Both the position numbers and the translations under genes were made by a program. A DNA stretch of 64,000 bases from Salibaculum griseiflavum. Lineage in GTDB: Bacteria > Pseudomonadota > Alphaproteobacteria > Rhodobacterales > Rhodobacteraceae. Under the pieces are notes generated by a model. The model saw only the letters and a program-made list of their open reading frames with translations. It did not search any database and had not been told where the DNA came from. Positions within the stretch are counted from its first letter, which is position 1. The number at the start of each line of letters is the position of its first letter. The stretch lies in NCBI RefSeq assembly GCF_003129565.1, contig NZ_QETF01000012.1, positions 21,671 to 85,670 on the forward strand, given 5' to 3'. Positions 62,352 to 64,000 of this stretch are shown here, one piece after another.

Positions 62352-63175
62352 GCAAGGATCATGAGCTGAGCCAGCGGCGGCAATGCGCGCTGCTGCAATT
62401 GTCGCGCTCTACGCTGTATTATCGTCCCAAGGGTGAAAGCGCTGAGAACTTACGTTTCATGGAGATCATCGACAAGCAGTTCCTGGAGACCCCGTGGTAT
62501 GGCTCTCGCCATATGGCGCGTCACATGAAGCGGCGGGGTCACAAGTGCGGCCGTCATCGTGTGCGGCGCCTGATGCGTCTGATGCGGTTGGTGCCGATCT
62601 ACCAGGAGCCCAACACCAGCAAGAAACACCCGGCGCACAAGATCTACCCCTACCTGCTCAAGGGGCTGGCGATCACCCGGCCCAATCAGGTCTGGTGTGC
62701 CGATATCACCTATATCCGGATGGAGCGGGGGTTCCTGTATCTGGTCGCCATCATGGATTGGTATAGCCGCAAGGTTCTGGCCTGGCGTCTGTCGAATACC
62801 TTGGAGGCAGACTTCTGTGTCGCGGCGCTGAAAGAAGCGCTGGCCACCTATGGCCCGCCAGAGATCTTCAACATCGATCAGGGATCGCAGTTCACCAGCA
62901 GCGACTGGATCGATGAACTGAAGGAGGCCAAGGTGACGATATCGATGGATGGCAAGGGCCGCTGGATCGACAATCGCATGATCGAGCGCCTTTGGCGGTC
63001 GCTGAAATACGAATGCGTTTACCTGCGTGCCTTCGAGACCGGGTCACAAGCCAGGGAGGGTATCGGGCGATGGCTGGCCTATTACAACGCCGAGCGGCCC
63101 CACTCGACCTATGGCATCTTGACCCCGGATGAGGTCCATGCCAGCAAAACGGAACCCATGAAAATGGCAGCCTGA
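62345..63175 (+). CDS. IS3-family transposase OrfB (DDE integrase)
   Basis: 276 aa, rve-type catalytic domain. The DDE residues are in VWCADITYIRM (Asp), FNIDQGSQFTSSDW (Asp) and MIERLWRSLKYECVY (Glu, seven residues before the conserved Lys). The N-terminal HTH_21 segment (PWYGSRHMARHMKRRGHKCG) is intact. Full length. Confidence 0.93.
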   Translation: MVSKDHELSQRRQCALLQLSRSTLYYRPKGESAENLRFMEIIDKQFLETPWYGSRHMARHMKRRGHKCGRHRVRRLMRLMRLVPIYQEPNTSKKHPAHKIYPYLLKGLAITRPNQVWCADITYIRMERGFLYLVAIMDWYSRKVLAWRLSNTLEADFCVAALKEALATYGPPEIFNIDQGSQFTSSDWIDELKEAKVTISMDGKGRWIDNRMIERLWRSLKYECVYLRAFETGSQAREGIGRWLAYYNAERPHSTYGILTPDEVHASKTEPMKMAA

Positions 63176-63244
63176 TCTGAAACCTTGATCCAACTTAACT
63201 GGGCTGCAATCTGGTCGAAAAAGCAGGACCACCTCTGCGTTCGC

Positions 63245-63604
63245 TTAAGTTTCCGGTCCGTCGGTTTCGACCATTGTTCGTACAAGCTTGGCAATTTGTT
63301 GTCGCAGGCGCGGGTTTTCGACACGGGAAAACATCGTAACCAACTTTGTTGTATCGTCATCTAAAATAGGTGCGGGATTCGAGATGTTCTCCAGTCCCTC
63401 AAAAAAATAGCCCGGAGTAACCTCCAGGAATTGGGCAGCTTCGAAAAGCTTGCTCGCCGATAAGCGATTTTTTCCTTGTTCGTATTTCTGAACCTGTTGG
63501 AAGGTGATGTTGAGTGACTGAGCGACACATGACTGGCTCAGCCCCCTTAAGCGTCGCACTTCTCTTAACTTTTGACCAACATATACATCGACGGGATGAG
63601 ACAT
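63245..63604 (-). CDS. XRE-family helix-turn-helix regulator
   Basis: 119 aa. Cro/C1-type HTH at residues about 9-66: LREVRRLRGLSQSCVAQSLN, ITFQQVQKYEQGKNRLSASK, LFEAAQFLEVTPGYFFEGL. The C-terminal 40 residues (KLVTMFSRVENPRLRQQIAK) are helical. It belongs to a group frequent on roseobacter chromosomes and islands. Convergent with the IS3 orfB; its own promoter lies in the AT-rich DNA around 63605-63700. Confidence 0.88.
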   Translation of the reverse strand: MSHPVDVYVGQKLREVRRLRGLSQSCVAQSLNITFQQVQKYEQGKNRLSASKLFEAAQFLEVTPGYFFEGLENISNPAPILDDDTTKLVTMFSRVENPRLRQQIAKLVRTMVETDGPET

Positions 63605-63764
63605 AGAGGGACCTTACAAGGTTACTGCATTTGTTTAGCGTTGGGTCGCGATGTGTTCGAGGGGAGGCGTTTTAGCCCGATCCGACGAACAACTATGGCG
63701 GCGAGGACAACGAAAATAAATGTGTCTTTAGAATGAAAAGTAAACTTTTAGTACAATCCGTTGC

Positions 63765-63876
63765 GACTGCCCACTCTCTCTGTGGGGTGAGGAGCGGATC
63801 GAAGGGCTTCATGAGGTCGCAGCTTATGGTACGATCGTTCTCGTCGCCGGGCATGTGATCGGCGTGATCGTCGCTA
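63765..63876 (+). pseudogene. fragment resembling the C-terminal part of a cytochrome b561 gene
   Basis: The plus-strand frame gives PLSLWGEERIEGLHEVAAYG, then TIVLVAGHVIGVIVA, which resembles the last heme-binding helix of cytochrome b561-type proteins (the His of LHE and of GHV). No upstream coding sequence joins it on the left, and it is cut on the right by the IS5-type end at about 63877. I treat it as a gene remnant. Confidence 0.5.
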
Positions 63877-64000
63877 GGGTCAGGACCCATTGATTTCCGC
63901 ATTTCGGCGTGATTCACGGTTCGAAAAACGAGCGGTGACCATGTCTGATCTTTTCTGGCTGACGGAGGCGCAGATGGCGCGTCTTGAGCCCTTCTTCCCC
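63877..64000 (+). mobile_element. IS5-type insertion sequence, left end and start of transposase (cut by window edge)
   Basis: GGGTCAGGACCCATTGATT starts at about 63878 and resembles the terminal repeat of roseobacter IS5-group elements, next to CTAG as possible target. The ATG at 63941 opens a frame reading MSDLFWLTEAQMARLEPFFP, the standard beginning of an IS5-family transposase, which continues past base 64000. Confidence 0.75.

Larger units (their letters stand above)
61976..63237 (+). mobile_element. IS3-family insertion sequence (complete)
   Basis: About 1.26 kb with imperfect terminal inverted repeats: outer CAGAGGTGGTC (61976-61986) matches GACCACCTCTG (63227-63237), and inner TTAAGTTGGATC (62007-62018) matches GATCCAACTTAA (63187-63198). 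Between them lie orfA and orfB with the usual overlap. No clear target duplication was found. Both frames are intact, so it may still be active. Confidence 0.85.

Noticed and set aside
63693..63917. A 74-codon minus-strand frame
   Set aside because: It spans the IS5-type end and the cytochrome-like remnant, so it is a junction artefact.

Overview
This is a GC-rich chromosomal segment of a Rhodobacterales (Roseobacter-group) alphaproteobacterium. The gene content says so: a 44-residue aa3-type cytochrome oxidase subunit IV, a class II GshA, PhaAB, ETF-QO, AzlCD, DUF6356 and DUF6173 proteins, a kynU/kynurenine formamidase pair, dense ATGA-coupled gene strings, and intergenic palindromes of the GGGGGCTGGCCCCC kind. 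The window divides sharply into a core part (about 1-52135) and an inserted island (from 52136 to beyond the right edge).

Core, left to right. A partial ubiA (minus) diverges from rsmE; gshA follows. Then come a frameshifted DUF805 gene and a peptidoglycan amidase. A tightly overlapping minus-strand operon runs pyrB - PH-like membrane protein - unknown tail-anchored protein - second PH-like membrane protein - dihydroorotase-like pyrC - plsY. The dihydroorotase has lost its metal ligands and catalytic Asp and is probably a structural partner of PyrB. Next are a uracil-DNA glycosylase with moaB, an RND efflux pair, a DsbD-like periplasmic protein, yqgE, a Sua5-type tsaC, an acyl-CoA dehydrogenase with an MBL hydrolase, an Lrp/AsnC regulator, small conserved proteins, azlCD, mobA with a GNAT acetyltransferase, greA, ETF-QO, a TPR protein with ispE, polyprenyl diphosphate synthase, a trmN6-like methyltransferase, phaB-phaA, an EAL protein, tag, an ABC1 kinase, moaE-moaD-pgsA-uvrC, a pteridine-reductase-like SDR, a Ca/Na antiporter, an S49 protease, an ABC-2 exporter, an Fe3+ ABC importer (permease and binding protein), and kynU divergent from a kynurenine-formamidase-like hydrolase.

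Island. At 52136-52180, just after the formamidase terminator, lies the 3' half of a tRNA with CAT anticodon (minus strand) and no matching 5' half. This is the expected attachment-site scar of a tyrosine recombinase. To its right lie repeat-rich DNA, a DNA-binding antitoxin/PIN toxin pair bracketed by two copies of a 60-70 bp repeat and preceded by five 9-bp iterons, a P4-type integrase (54290-55549), an unknown gene divergent from a WYL regulator that has a perfect palindrome in front of its start, and a five-gene ATGA-coupled operon (AlpA-like HTH, unknown, VRR-NUC nuclease, HTH replication-like protein, unknown). Then come a FolB-like protein, two orphan small genes, an IS3-family element, an XRE regulator, a fragment resembling cytochrome b561, and the first bases of an IS5-type element. 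No capsid, tail or conjugation genes are visible, so this is an integrative element or phage-satellite-like island of unknown cargo. Its right end lies outside the window.

Links between genes: molybdenum cofactor synthesis (moaB, mobA, moaE, moaD) is scattered; ubiA, polyprenyl synthase and ispE serve isoprenoid/quinone supply; plsY and pgsA serve phospholipids; phaAB serve polyhydroxybutyrate. The most unusual points are the degenerate dihydroorotase with PH-like partners, and the repeat architecture around the toxin-antitoxin/integrase end of the island. No complete tRNA, rRNA or CRISPR array was seen.
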